DNA of 64,000 bases from Micromonospora sp. CB01531 (GTDB lineage Bacteria > Actinomycetota > Actinomycetes > Mycobacteriales > Micromonosporaceae): contig NZ_LWLS01000001.1 of the NCBI RefSeq assembly GCF_001905095.1, forward strand, positions 62,001 through 126,000, written 5' to 3'. Below the pieces are notes generated by a model that saw only the letters and a list, made by a program, of their open reading frames with translations, had not been told where the DNA came from and did not search any database. Below are positions 51,972 through 61,260 of this stretch, piece after piece; the first letter of the stretch is position 1; each line of letters begins with the position of its first letter. Made by a program: the position numbers and the translations under genes.

Positions 51972-54413
51972 ATGAGGAGTACGAGAAAGTCGATCAGAGC
52001 GGGCCGCCTGCTGGCCCTGCTGGCGTTACCGCTGGCGCTCGCCGTCAGTACCCCCGGCCATGCGAATCCGACGTCCGACAGCGGGGTGGCCCCCGACAGG
52101 TCGTCGAGCGGTGAGCAGAACGGCGTCGGGCTGATGCGCATCGTAGTCGCCGACAAGTCGGGCATCGACCGGCTCAACGAGCTGGGTGTCGACCTCGCCG
52201 AGTACGTCAAGCCGGTCGACAACGGCATCGAGGTGCACGCGATCCTCAGCCCGGAAGAGAGCCAGGCGCTGCGGGACAAGGGCTTCGACGTCCAGGACGC
52301 CATCTCCGACCAGAGCGACTACGCGGCGAACGTGGCCGAGCGGGCTGCCGCGGTCCGGGCCGTGCAGTCCCTGGCCGCCAGCACCGACACCTTGACCGTG
52401 CTGCGCTCCGAGTGGTTCTCCAGCCTCGACAACCAGCTCTTCCTCAACCTCGAGCTGAAGTCGAGCGCCGGCAGCGACTCGACGACGGTGCTGACGGCGA
52501 GCTGGGACAGCGGCCCGGGCACCGAGATCGGCTCCGGCGGCACCGCCACCATGTCCCGGTTCACCGACGCCGGCCAGTACATGTACCACCGCTTCAGCAA
52601 CCCGGTCGCGATCAACGCGGCACCGAGCAAGGCCACCATCACCAGCAGCAAGGGCGGCTCGGTCACGGTCGACGTGGCCAAGTGGCTGGGCAGCCCGCGC
52701 AAGGTCACCGGTGACCACCCGTACGTGTCGGACTTCGTCGACCACTACATGGACCCGACCGAGGTCACCGCGCGGTTTACCGCGCTGGCCGCGGAGTTCC
52801 CGAAGCTGACCCAGCTGATCGACCTGCCGTACAAGACGAACGGCTACCGGCGCCAGGCGCAGGCGCAGTTCGGCACCGCCTCGGCGAGCATCGTCTACGT
52901 CACCTCCAAGGCGTACGGCTCGGAGGGCGGCAACGACCTCGGCATGTCGTTGGTCAACCCGGGCGCGGCGAACGCCCCGCTGACGGTCGGCGTGTCCGGC
53001 AACGCGGTCACGGTGAACCTGGCCACCAACGGATCCGGCGCGATCACCAGCACTGCGGCGCAGGTAGTTGCCGCGGTCAACGGCAACGCCGACGCCGCCA
53101 AGCTGCTCACGGCCAGCACCTACCGGGGCAACGCCGGTACCGGTGTGGTGGCCGCGGCCGCGGCCACCAAGCTGACCGACAACCTGAAGGCGCCGGCGAG
53201 CGTGTCCCGCGACCCGTTCCAGATGAAGGTGCTGCGGATCGGCAAGCACCGCGACGGCTCGAAGGTCGGCGTCTTCCTCTACTGCCAGGAGCACGCCCGG
53301 GAGTGGGTGACCCCGCTGGTCTGCGTCGAGTCGGCCGAGCGGCTGCTGCGCAACTACGCGCAGGACCCGAACACCCGCAAGATCGTCGATGACCTGGACA
53401 TCTTCATCCTGCCGGTGGTCAACCCGGACGGCGCGCACTACAGCATGTACGACTACAACATGCAGCGCCGGAACATGACCAACTACTGCCCGGCGGCGTC
53501 GGCGGACCCGGCCAACCGCAACAGCTGGGGCGTGGACATCAACCGCAACTTCTCGGTCGGTTCCGTCTTCGACGGCTACACCGGCGCGTCGGCGACGAGC
53601 TGCACCAGCGACACCTTCGCCGGCCCGGCCGAGCTGTCCGAGCCGGAGGCGCGCAACGAGGTCTGGCTGGTCGACAACTTCCCGAACATCAAGCTGTCGA
53701 TGAACACCCACTCCTACGGTGGCTACTTCATGTGGCCGCCGGGGGCGTACAAGACCGCCGGGCGGGAGGTGCTGCCGCGGGTGGACCAGGGCACCGAGGC
53801 CTACTTCTGGGCCGCCTCGGACTACATCCTCTCCCGCGTGCAGGAGCACCGGGGAACCGCGATCTGGCCGGGCCGCACCGGGCCGGTGACCGACGTGCTC
53901 TACTCGGCGGCCGGCAACAGCGCCGACGAGCACTGGTACAACCGGGGCATCATCGGCTGGGACTTCGAGGTCGGCGCCGACGTCTACAACCCGACGACCA
54001 AGCGGTTCACCGCGGTCGGCTTCCAGCCGTCCTTCGCCGAGGGCCACGAGGAGGCGATGGAATTCGCCAACGGCAACATCGGCATCCTCGAGGTCGCCCG
54101 GGCGTTCGCGACCGACAAGATCCAGCCGAAGAGCACGGTGAAGATCGTCAAGCAGGAGGCGGGCGCCACGAGCTTCACCTTCAACACCAGCGAGCCGGCG
54201 AACGTCTACTACACGCTCGACGGCAGCCGGCCGACCTACAACTCCCCGAAGCTGGCCCTGGCCGGCATGCGGGAGGGCAACCAGACCATCACGGTGAACG
54301 GCAACACCACCGTCAACTGGTTCTCGGTCGACATCGCCGGCAACGTGGAGAGCAACTACAAGCCGGACGGCGAAGGCAAGAACTACAACAAGCAGACGGT
54401 GTCCGTCCAGTAA
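51972..54413 (+). CDS. Secreted M14 zinc carboxypeptidase with C-terminal chitobiase-like domain
   Basis: The 813-residue protein has a signal peptide (RKSIRAGRLLALLALPLALAV). Residues ~35-120 look like a propeptide. The M14 fold has an insertion containing Ala/Asn-rich sequence (about 320-400). Zinc ligands are in CQEHAREWVTP (HxxE) and MNTHSYGG (His); the catalytic Glu is probably in GWDFEVGAD. Near the C-terminus, SEPANVYYTLDGSRPTYNSP is a CHB_HEX_C-type beta domain. It trims C-terminal residues of extracellular peptides. ATG 51972 has GGAAGGA upstream. Confidence 0.9.
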   Translation: MRSTRKSIRAGRLLALLALPLALAVSTPGHANPTSDSGVAPDRSSSGEQNGVGLMRIVVADKSGIDRLNELGVDLAEYVKPVDNGIEVHAILSPEESQALRDKGFDVQDAISDQSDYAANVAERAAAVRAVQSLAASTDTLTVLRSEWFSSLDNQLFLNLELKSSAGSDSTTVLTASWDSGPGTEIGSGGTATMSRFTDAGQYMYHRFSNPVAINAAPSKATITSSKGGSVTVDVAKWLGSPRKVTGDHPYVSDFVDHYMDPTEVTARFTALAAEFPKLTQLIDLPYKTNGYRRQAQAQFGTASASIVYVTSKAYGSEGGNDLGMSLVNPGAANAPLTVGVSGNAVTVNLATNGSGAITSTAAQVVAAVNGNADAAKLLTASTYRGNAGTGVVAAAAATKLTDNLKAPASVSRDPFQMKVLRIGKHRDGSKVGVFLYCQEHAREWVTPLVCVESAERLLRNYAQDPNTRKIVDDLDIFILPVVNPDGAHYSMYDYNMQRRNMTNYCPAASADPANRNSWGVDINRNFSVGSVFDGYTGASATSCTSDTFAGPAELSEPEARNEVWLVDNFPNIKLSMNTHSYGGYFMWPPGAYKTAGREVLPRVDQGTEAYFWAASDYILSRVQEHRGTAIWPGRTGPVTDVLYSAAGNSADEHWYNRGIIGWDFEVGADVYNPTTKRFTAVGFQPSFAEGHEEAMEFANGNIGILEVARAFATDKIQPKSTVKIVKQEAGATSFTFNTSEPANVYYTLDGSRPTYNSPKLALAGMREGNQTITVNGNTTVNWFSVDIAGNVESNYKPDGEGKNYNKQTVSVQ

Positions 54414-54429
54414 CCAACGCCGATGGGAA

Positions 54430-54465
54430 GCGGTGGCCGTCGACCCCCGAGTCGGCGGCCACCGC
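54430..54465 (+). terminator. 15-bp terminator hairpin with one G-U
   Basis: Arms 54430-54444 and 54451-54465, loop CCCCGA, 16 bp after the M14 peptidase stop. Confidence 0.75.
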
Positions 54466-54553
54466 CCTGTCCCCAGCGGATCGTCGGAGCCTCGCCGACT
54501 CTTTTAACGTTCCCCAGTGCCGGCCTTAACCTTCCCTCGGGGACACTCGGCGC

Positions 54554-55036
54554 ATGGGCCGTCGTCAAATCCTCGCCGCCGTCGGGTGGTTGGCCACCAC
54601 CGTCGCCGCCACACTCGTCGGGGTGGGCGCGATCCAGTTGGTCGGCAAGGGCATCGCCGGCACCCCCGGCGGCGTACGCGACCAGCAGGAGGTCGAGCGC
54701 GCACTCGCGTCCCCCGAGCCGGCGCCCCCACAGCCGACCGGAAGCCCGACCGGCTCGCCAGCCGCTGGCGCGACCGCCTCGGCGAGCCCGACGCCCACCG
54801 GCCGCCCGACCGGGGCCCAGAGCACCTTCGCCACCCCGGGAGGCACGGCGGTGGCGGAGTGCGGGCCGGCTGGAGCCCGCCTGGTCACCTGGTCACCCGC
54901 CCAGGGCTACCGGGAGAAGGAAGCCGAACGAGGACCGGACGACCACGTCAAGGTCCGGTTCGTCGGCCCCGGGGGCGAGTACGAGCTGAGGGTGCGGTGC
55001 GTCGGCGGGCGACCGGTGGCCGACCCCCACGACTGA
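54554..55036 (+). CDS. Hypothetical membrane-anchored or secreted protein
   Basis: The 160-residue protein has one N-terminal hydrophobic segment (ILAAVGWLATTVAATLVGVGAIQLVG), a Pro/Ser/Thr-rich linker with SPTGSP-like units and a small C-terminal domain with two Cys (AECGPAGARLVTW and LRVRCVGG). It is probably extracytoplasmic with a disulfide. I recognise no family. Confidence 0.65.
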   Translation: MGRRQILAAVGWLATTVAATLVGVGAIQLVGKGIAGTPGGVRDQQEVERALASPEPAPPQPTGSPTGSPAAGATASASPTPTGRPTGAQSTFATPGGTAVAECGPAGARLVTWSPAQGYREKEAERGPDDHVKVRFVGPGGEYELRVRCVGGRPVADPHD

Positions 55037-55301
55037 GCTGACCGGCTGCCGGAACGGGCGCGCAGACGAGCGCACGGCGCCGCCCGACCGGGGTCGTAAC
55101 GTCGCCGCGCTCTGGCCGTCTCCCACCACCGCAGCCGTACGGCGGTACGACAGCGGGGACTTGGCTCGACCGGCCCAGCGTGCACCGGTCCTGGCGCACC
55201 AGATGCCCGTCCAGAGGGGATGCAAACCCGGGCGGGGTGGCAAATTCCACCATCTGCAAGTCCCGGCGTGACCGGTGCCGGCGATCGGGTATGTGCCCGT
55301 C

Positions 55302-55694
55302 ATGGAGCATTTCACGATCGCGACCGTCGCCGAGAGGAGCCCGGACTTCCGGCGCGTGCTCTGGACCGGGCAGCACACCCAGTTGGTGATCATGACGATC
55401 CCGCCGGGTGGGGAGATCGGCGAGGAGGTGCACGAGGGAATCGACCAGATCCTGACCTTCGTCAGCGGCACCGGGGAGGCCCGGGTGGCCGGGGAGAAGA
55501 AGGAGGTCGTCGCCGGCGACCTGGTGGTCGTACCCGCCGGCACCAAGCACAACTTCGTCAACACCGGCCCCAACCCGCTCGTCCTCTACACCGTCTACGG
55601 CCCGCCCGATCACGCCGACGGCGCGGTGCACCGCACCAAGGAGGAGGCCGACGCGGCCGAGGCCGCCGGCCAGGACGAGCCGCCCACCGGGTGA
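55302..55694 (+). CDS. Cupin-domain protein
   Basis: The 130-residue single-cupin protein has metal-site motifs in IPPGGEIGEEVHEGIDQILTF (the usual first His is Glu, second motif His present) and GDLVVVPAGTKHNFVN. It is similar to small cytoplasmic cupins of unknown function. It ends 8 bp from the convergent threonine synthase-like gene. Confidence 0.82.
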   Translation: MEHFTIATVAERSPDFRRVLWTGQHTQLVIMTIPPGGEIGEEVHEGIDQILTFVSGTGEARVAGEKKEVVAGDLVVVPAGTKHNFVNTGPNPLVLYTVYGPPDHADGAVHRTKEEADAAEAAGQDEPPTG

Positions 55695-55702
55695 CCGGCA
55701 GA

Positions 55703-56896
55703 TCAGACCGCCACCAGCGGTACCCCGGAGACGTCCACCGTCTCCGGGTACTTCAGCCCGGCGCCGGTGTTCAACACCACCACCCGCTCGCCGGCCCGGA
55801 TCCAGCCCCCGGCCCGCAGTTGCCGGGCGGCGGTCAGGCAGGCGGCCCCCTCCGGGCAGAGCAGCAGCCCCTCCCGGGCGGCGAAGTCACGCAGGTCAGC
55901 GAGGATCTCGGCGTCGTCCACCGCGATCGCCGTCCCGCCGCTCTCCCGCAGCGCGGTGAGGATCAGCTCGTCGCCGAGCGGGGCCGGCACGGTGATGCCG
56001 AACGCCACGGTCTGCGCGTCGGCCCAGGCGGTGGCGCGCGGCTCGCCGGCGGCGAACGCCCGGACGATCGGCGCGCAGCCGGTGGACTGCACCGCCACCA
56101 GCCGGGGCAGCCGATCCTCCACCCAGCCCAGCTCGTGCAGCTCGTGCAGCGCCTTGTGGATGCCGATCAGCCCCACCCCGCCACCGGTCGGATAGATGAT
56201 CACATCGGGCACCTGCCAGCCGAGCTGCTCGACGATCTCGTACCCCATGGTCTTCTTGCCTTCCAGGCGGTACGGCTCGCGCAGCGTGCCGGCGTCGAAG
56301 ATCCGCCCGCCCGACTCGGCGACCAGCCGGGCCACCCACCGGCCTGCGTCGCTGATCAGACCGTCGACCAGCCGCAGCTCGGCCCCGGCCGCCAGGCACT
56401 CCCGCCGGCAGATGGTCGGGGCGTCCAGCGGCATGGCGATGGTCGCGCCCATCCCGGCCCGGGCCGCGTACGTCGCCCAGGCCGCCCCGGCATTGCCGTT
56501 GGTCGGCATGGCGATCCGCTCGACGCCCAGCTCCCGGGCCCGGCTCACCCCCACCGCCGCGCCCCGTGCCTTGAACGACCCGGTCGGGGTGAGCCCCTCG
56601 TCCTTCACGATCAGGTCCGGGATGCCGATCTCCTGGCCGTACCCGGGGACGCGCAGCAGCGGAGTCCAGCCCTCGCCCAGCGTGGTCACGAACCGTTGGT
56701 CGGCCACCGGCAGCAGCTCCCGGTAGCGCCACAGGTCGGCCGGGCGGAGACCGAACTGCTCCGGGGTCAGCGACGCGGCCACCGCGGCCAGGTCGTAGCG
56801 GGCCAGCAACGGGGATCCGCACTCGCACAGGTTCTGCAGCTTGTCGGCCGGATGCTCTCGGCCGCAGCGCGGGCACTCCAGGTGCGTCAGGTGCAC
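55703..56896 (-). CDS. Threonine synthase-like PLP-dependent enzyme
   Basis: The 397-residue protein has an N-terminal zinc-ribbon-like motif (Cys8, Cys11, Cys24, Cys26 in CPRCG and CECG), the PLP Lys109 in TPTGSFKARG and the phosphate loop PTGGGVGL. It aligns with fold-type II threonine synthase, but whether it makes threonine from phosphohomoserine or acts as a different lyase is open, as it sits away from hom/thrB. GTG 56896 follows GAGGACC. Confidence 0.85.
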   Translation of the reverse strand: MHLTHLECPRCGREHPADKLQNLCECGSPLLARYDLAAVAASLTPEQFGLRPADLWRYRELLPVADQRFVTTLGEGWTPLLRVPGYGQEIGIPDLIVKDEGLTPTGSFKARGAAVGVSRARELGVERIAMPTNGNAGAAWATYAARAGMGATIAMPLDAPTICRRECLAAGAELRLVDGLISDAGRWVARLVAESGGRIFDAGTLREPYRLEGKKTMGYEIVEQLGWQVPDVIIYPTGGGVGLIGIHKALHELHELGWVEDRLPRLVAVQSTGCAPIVRAFAAGEPRATAWADAQTVAFGITVPAPLGDELILTALRESGGTAIAVDDAEILADLRDFAAREGLLLCPEGAACLTAARQLRAGGWIRAGERVVVLNTGAGLKYPETVDVSGVPLVAV

Positions 56897-56904
56897 GGTG
56901 GTCC

Positions 56905-57939
56905 TCAGCTCGGGTCGATGCTCAGCCAGTGCCGGCTGCGCCGACCCGGCTCGTACAGGGAGTCGAGCCGCTTGGCCACGACTCCCGGGAGCGCCTGTTC
57001 GCGGGCGGTCCGCAGGGCGTCCGCGCCGACACCCGGGAACCACGGCGGAGTCTGCCAGTGCTTCCCGGCCAGCGCCAGACCGTCGAGCAGTTCGCGGCGC
57101 TGGGCGTACGGCACGTCGAGGGTGGTCACGCCCTCCAGCCAGAGCAGGTCGACGCCCAGGAACTGGCCGTCCCGCTTGGTGGGCGGCTTGACCCGCCCGG
57201 CCGGGTCGATGCGGACCAGCACGCCGTCCAGCACTGCCTCGGTGGGGGCCAGCTCCTCGGCCATCGCCCGCAGCCAGGGGTAGTCCCCGGTGACGTCCGC
57301 GTCCGATTCGTCGAGCAGCCGCAGCCGGCCGCCCGAGACGTACGCGACCGCCCGCAGCCCGGCCCAGCGCAGCTCGTACCCCCAGGCGGTCTCGTCCTTC
57401 GGCAGGCCCTTCCCCCGGGCGGCGTGCATCGGGCGGACCAGCTCCGGCATCGAGGTCCAGCCCTCGGGGGCGGGGTCGGTGCGGCGGACCATCCAGTCCC
57501 GCCCCCGGCCCCCGGTGGCGAAGAGCACGTACCGGCCCTTCGTCCGCTTCCCGTCGAGCACCACGATCACCTCGTCGTCGCGCCACTTCTCGGCGCGGTA
57601 CGTCCCGGTGTCGTGGATGGTCATCTTCCCGCCGCCGTACTCGCCGGCCGGGATCTCGCCGTGGAAGGTGAGGTACTCCATCGGGTGGTCCTCGGTGTGC
57701 ACGGCGAGGTGGTTGCGGCCCGGGTCGCGGGGCAGGCCGCGCGGCACCGCCCAGGAGGCCAGCACGCCGTCGTGCTCCAGCCGCAGGTCCCAGTGCAGGC
57801 TGCGGGCGTGGTGCTGCTGGATGACGAAGCGGGGCTTGCGCCGGGAGGTCCGCTTCCGCGCCGGGGCCGGTTCCGGCACCGGCTCGGGGGTACGCGCCGC
57901 GTCCCGCTTCCGCCGGTACTCCTCCAGCCGGTCAGCCAC
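56905..57939 (-). CDS. LigD-like protein: 3'-phosphoesterase domain plus degenerate ligase domain
   Basis: The 344-residue protein starts with a basic linker, then the LigD phosphoesterase domain (FVIQQHHARSLHWDLRLEHDG, residues 39-58, with the metal-binding His pair; later GEYGGGKMTIHDTG). The C-terminal half follows the ATP-dependent ligase fold, but motif I, KxDGxR in active enzymes, reads RWAGLR at about 191-196: the AMP-accepting Lys is Arg and Asp is Ala. Motif V-like GVVAKRLDSLYEPG is kept. So end-trimming in NHEJ is plausible but ligation is not. It starts with GTG 57939. Confidence 0.8.
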   Translation of the reverse strand: MADRLEEYRRKRDAARTPEPVPEPAPARKRTSRRKPRFVIQQHHARSLHWDLRLEHDGVLASWAVPRGLPRDPGRNHLAVHTEDHPMEYLTFHGEIPAGEYGGGKMTIHDTGTYRAEKWRDDEVIVVLDGKRTKGRYVLFATGGRGRDWMVRRTDPAPEGWTSMPELVRPMHAARGKGLPKDETAWGYELRWAGLRAVAYVSGGRLRLLDESDADVTGDYPWLRAMAEELAPTEAVLDGVLVRIDPAGRVKPPTKRDGQFLGVDLLWLEGVTTLDVPYAQRRELLDGLALAGKHWQTPPWFPGVGADALRTAREQALPGVVAKRLDSLYEPGRRSRHWLSIDPS

Positions 57940-58064
57940 TCCCGCATTGTCCGGTACGCGGCAGCGCCCCGCAGGGGTGTCGTGGGGCGGATCGTCCCGT
58001 TTCCGCCGCGCGGCGCCGGGCCCGTCCGTCGGCGAGTCGCCGGCATGGTGGGCCCGATCAGGGG

Positions 58065-58070
58065 TAGAAC
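58065..58070 (+). promoter_or_regulatory. -10-like TAGAAC, seven bases before an ATG
   Basis: TAGAAC precedes the aldo/keto reductase start at 58078; no Shine-Dalgarno. The same hexamer is at 38504. Confidence 0.45.
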
Positions 58071-58077
58071 AGCCGCC

Positions 58078-58866
58078 ATGACTGGTGTTGAGCAGCAACC
58101 AACCGTCCCGCTCTCCGGCGACGTCCGGATCCCGTTGCTCGGGTTCGGCACCTGGCAGGCCACCGGCCGGGCCGCTTACGACGCCGTGCTCGCCGCCCTC
58201 GACGCGGGCTACCGCATGATCGACACCGCCACCATGTACGGCAACGAGGAGGAGGTGGGCCGGGCGGTCAAGGAGAGCGGGCTGCGCCGGGAGGATGTCT
58301 TCCTCACCACCAAAATGCTGCCGGACCAGGTCGGCCGGGAGCGGGAGGCCATCGAGGCGAGCCTGCGGGCCCTCGACACCGACTACGTCGACCTGTGGCT
58401 GATCCACTGGCCGCCGTCCGCGCCGGGGGACAGCATTCCCGTGTGGCGGGAGTTCCTGGCCGCCCGGGACGAGGGCCTGGTCCGCACGGTGGGGGTGAGC
58501 AACTACAGCATCAGCCAGATCGATGAGCTGATCCAGGCCACCGAGGAGAATCCGGCGGTCAACCAGATCCGGTGGAGCCCGACGCTGTACGACCGGCAGA
58601 CGCACGCCGCTCACCGGGACCGGGGCGTGGTGCTGGAGGGCTACAGCCCGTTCAAGACCAGCGACCTCTCCGACCCGGTGCTGGTGCGGATCGCCCAGGC
58701 CCACAACGTCTCCCCGGCCCAGGTGGTGCTCCGCTGGCACATCGACCACGAGATCGTGGTGATCCCCAAGTCGGTCCACCCGGAGCGGATCCGGGTCAAC
58801 GCCGACGTCTTCCACTTCTCGCTGACCGCCGAGGAGATGCGCGACATCGACGCCCTCGGCGGCTGA
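58078..58866 (+). CDS. Aldo/keto reductase
   Basis: The 262-residue protein has MIDTATMYGNEEEVGRAV (catalytic Asp, Tyr), Lys in FLTTKMLPD, His in LIHWPPS and the NADPH-binding IPKSVHPERIRVN. It belongs to the same AKR subgroup as the gene at 12901 but is shorter. Divergent from the LigD-like gene. Confidence 0.88.
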   Translation: MTGVEQQPTVPLSGDVRIPLLGFGTWQATGRAAYDAVLAALDAGYRMIDTATMYGNEEEVGRAVKESGLRREDVFLTTKMLPDQVGREREAIEASLRALDTDYVDLWLIHWPPSAPGDSIPVWREFLAARDEGLVRTVGVSNYSISQIDELIQATEENPAVNQIRWSPTLYDRQTHAAHRDRGVVLEGYSPFKTSDLSDPVLVRIAQAHNVSPAQVVLRWHIDHEIVVIPKSVHPERIRVNADVFHFSLTAEEMRDIDALGG

Positions 58867-58946
58867 CTGCGGCGGGAAAAGGGACGGCGGGCGACCGAAC
58901 GGGCGTCTACAGTGGCTGCTCCGGTTCCGTGGTTCGAAGGAGCAGT

Positions 58947-59540
58947 GTGCCCCGCATCCGGAACATCCTGATCATCGCCGGCGTCGCCTTGGCCGCGCCG
59001 GCCCTCGTGCCTGCCGCGCCGGCCTCGGCCGACACGGTGACCAAGTACGCCCACGCGCTCTTTCGCAACAACGACGACAACGTCGGCATGGACATCGACG
59101 TGGTGAAGGCCGCCGGCCAGGCCACGATCGATGTCGAGTGGCAGGACTCGCACTGCGCGCCGGTCGACACGACGTACGTCTGCGACAGCGTCTCCCGGAC
59201 GTCCTACGACGTCCCGGTCACCAGCTTCTCCTTCTCGGTCGACGGGGTGACCACCGTCACGGCGGACCTGGCGTACCGCGAGTTGCGCCGGCACTGTGTC
59301 TTCACGGAGGAGACCGAGGACTGCACGGAGACGGACGGCAGCGGTACCACCACCGTCGAGGTGACCTGGACCGCGTCCGGTAAGCCGACCCGCTCGGAGT
59401 GGACCGACGAGCAGGGTGTGCGGCACGTCCAGACGCAGGACAGCACCGCGGTGGCCGGCACCGGCTTCGACCGCTCCTACGGCCCGGACGACAGTTTCGG
59501 CCAGGTGACCCAGGTGCGCACGGCCGGCCCGGTGTCCTGA
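58947..59540 (+). CDS. Secreted hypothetical protein
   Basis: The 197-residue protein has a signal peptide (RNILIIAGVALAAPALVPA, cleavage near ASAD) and a beta-rich body with four Cys, probably two disulfides (SHCAPVDTTYVCD; RRHCVFTEETEDC). No family recognised. GTG 58947 follows AAGGAG. Confidence 0.7.
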   Translation: MPRIRNILIIAGVALAAPALVPAAPASADTVTKYAHALFRNNDDNVGMDIDVVKAAGQATIDVEWQDSHCAPVDTTYVCDSVSRTSYDVPVTSFSFSVDGVTTVTADLAYRELRRHCVFTEETEDCTETDGSGTTTVEVTWTASGKPTRSEWTDEQGVRHVQTQDSTAVAGTGFDRSYGPDDSFGQVTQVRTAGPVS

Positions 59541-59553
59541 GCCGGGTGCCGGG

Positions 59554-59593
59554 GACCCGGGGGCGCGGTCCGCACGGGCCGCGCCCCCGGGTC
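59554..59593 (+). terminator. 15-bp terminator hairpin
   Basis: Arms 59554-59568 and 59579-59593 are complementary around a 10-base loop, 13 bp after the secreted hypothetical. Confidence 0.75.
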
Positions 59594-59601
59594 TGCTTCG
59601 C

Positions 59602-59745
59602 TCAGGCCCGCGCGCAGGCGACGCCGTTGAGGGTGAAGCTGGTCGGCGAGGAGTACGTCCCGCTCAGCGTGCCCTGGTAGCCGAAGCCGGTCGAAGCGCC
59701 CGGCGCCAGCGTCCCGTTGTAGCCGAGGTTCCGCGCGGTCACTGC
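59602..59745 (-). pseudogene. Leftover C-terminal piece of a CBM2 carbohydrate-binding domain
   Basis: The minus-strand frame ends with ARNLGYNGTLAPGASTGFGY, then SPTSFTLNGVACARA, which is the conserved end of a family 2 cellulose/chitin-binding module, including the terminal Cys. Upstream of about 59745 the frame turns into unrelated Arg/Pro-rich sequence with no start, signal peptide or catalytic domain. The junction is a locally AT-rich stretch (59746-59765). It is best read as the 3' scar of a deleted secreted glycosidase. Confidence 0.7.
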
Positions 59746-60011
59746 AACACATTTACATGTCTGAAAGCCTTCCGCAACCACCCGGTCGGACCCGTCCCGG
59801 ATGTCGACGTCGGGTGACCCGCCCGCGCGCTCCCGCGCCGGGTGGCGTGGCGCGACCTCCCCCGGTCGACGTGGGACTCCTGCCGGTGGGATCGCCGAGC
59901 GGCGCCGACGGGCGGTGCCACCGGGGCCGATGGGCCCTTCCGCCCTTCGATTGCGGGGAGTAGTGTCGTGCCTCCAACGCGTGCCGAACCCCTCCGGAGG
60001 CGTACCCCACC

Positions 60012-61118
60012 ATGGGTGGTTCACCCCTGCGCATCCTTGTCGTCGGCGCAGGCATCGCCGGTCTAGCCGTGGCCCGAGCGCTGCGGCTCGCGGGGTTCCG
60101 GCCCGACGTCACGGAGCGGCTGCCCCCCACCGAGCGGGCCGACACCGGTCTCTACCTCCCCGGAAACGCGGCCCGGGCGCTGCGCCGGCTCGACCTGGAC
60201 GGCCCGCTCCGCCCGCTCGGCCAGGTCATCCACCGCCAGCGGTTCCTCGACGCGTCCGGCGCGCCGCTGTGCGAGGTGGACCTGGACGGCCTGTGGGCCG
60301 GGGTGGGAGAGTGCCGGGCGCTGCCCCGCGCCGAGCTGCACCGGGTGCTGCTCACCGGCGCCGGCGGGGCGGTCCGGCACGGTGCCGAGGTCAGCGCCGT
60401 CGAGCCGCGCCCCGGTGGCGTCACCGTCGGCTTCACCGACGGGACCTGCGGGGACTACGACCTGGTCATCGGCGCCGACGGGCCGCACTCCGCGGTGCGT
60501 ACCCTAGGCGCGCTCGGCGGCCCGCCCCGTCCCGCCGGCCAGGTGGTCTACCGGGGCATCGTCCGCGGCGGCCCGCGGGTCGCCGACTGGACCGCCCTGC
60601 TCGGCCAGCGCGCCGGCTTCCTGGTGGTACCCATCGGCGCCGGGCGGTTGCACTGCTACGCCGACGAGGCGGGCACCACCATCCCGGCCGCCCCCCTCGC
60701 CCGCCTGCACGAGCTGTTCGGCTCCTACGGCGGCCCGGTCCCCGAGATACTCGCCGCGCTGGACGACGTGTACGTCGAGATCACCGAGGAGGTCGAGCTG
60801 GGGCGCTGGTACCAGGGCCGGGTGCTGCTCGTCGGTGACGCGGCCCACGCCACCGCGCCGACCCTGTCCCAGGGTGCCGCCATGGCACTCGAGGACGCCG
60901 TGGTGCTCGCCGAGTCGCTGAAGGCCGCCGGCAGCGTGGAGGCCGCCCTGGTCGCGTACGAGAGCCGCCGCCGGCCGCGTACCCGCTGGGTGCGGGACCG
61001 CACCCGGGACCGCAACCGGACCCGCGACGTGCCGCCGGCGCTGCGCGACCCGTTGCTGCGCGGCCGCGGCGGGCGCATCTTCCAGGAGCACTACCGGCTT
61101 CTCGTGGACCCGCTCTGA
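60012..61118 (+). CDS. FAD-dependent monooxygenase
   Basis: The 368-residue group A flavin monooxygenase has an N-terminal Rossmann ([21 protein letters not shown]), the DG motif [12 protein letters not shown] and the GD motif [19 protein letters not shown]. Such enzymes hydroxylate aromatic or similar substrates in the cytoplasm using NAD(P)H and O2. The substrate is unknown. ATG 60012 follows GGAGG. Confidence 0.88.
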   Translation: MGGSPLRILVVGAGIAGLAVARALRLAGFRPDVTERLPPTERADTGLYLPGNAARALRRLDLDGPLRPLGQVIHRQRFLDASGAPLCEVDLDGLWAGVGECRALPRAELHRVLLTGAGGAVRHGAEVSAVEPRPGGVTVGFTDGTCGDYDLVIGADGPHSAVRTLGALGGPPRPAGQVVYRGIVRGGPRVADWTALLGQRAGFLVVPIGAGRLHCYADEAGTTIPAAPLARLHELFGSYGGPVPEILAALDDVYVEITEEVELGRWYQGRVLLVGDAAHATAPTLSQGAAMALEDAVVLAESLKAAGSVEAALVAYESRRRPRTRWVRDRTRDRNRTRDVPPALRDPLLRGRGGRIFQEHYRLLVDPL

Positions 61119-61260
61119 GGCGCTGCGCCGGGCGGCGGTGATCGTAGCGGCCCACCCCCGAAGGCGGTGCCACCTGCCGGGGACTATCCTCCTTGCGGAT
61201 GACGGCTGCGCAGATGACCAGCGCTTGCCGAGCGGGACAACCCAGAACCGGAGGCCACTC

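Noticed and set aside
52026..54047. Long open frame antisense to the M14 carboxypeptidase
   Set aside because: Same reason; the sense frame has all zinc ligands.
55220..57283. Open frame on the plus strand across the cupin, threonine synthase and LigD-like genes
   Set aside because: Runs through three genes in shadow frames and has no domain features.
59602..60024. 140-residue secreted protein containing CBM2
   Set aside because: Only the last ~45 residues are CBM2; the rest is out-of-frame shadow of a GC-rich spacer with no signal peptide.
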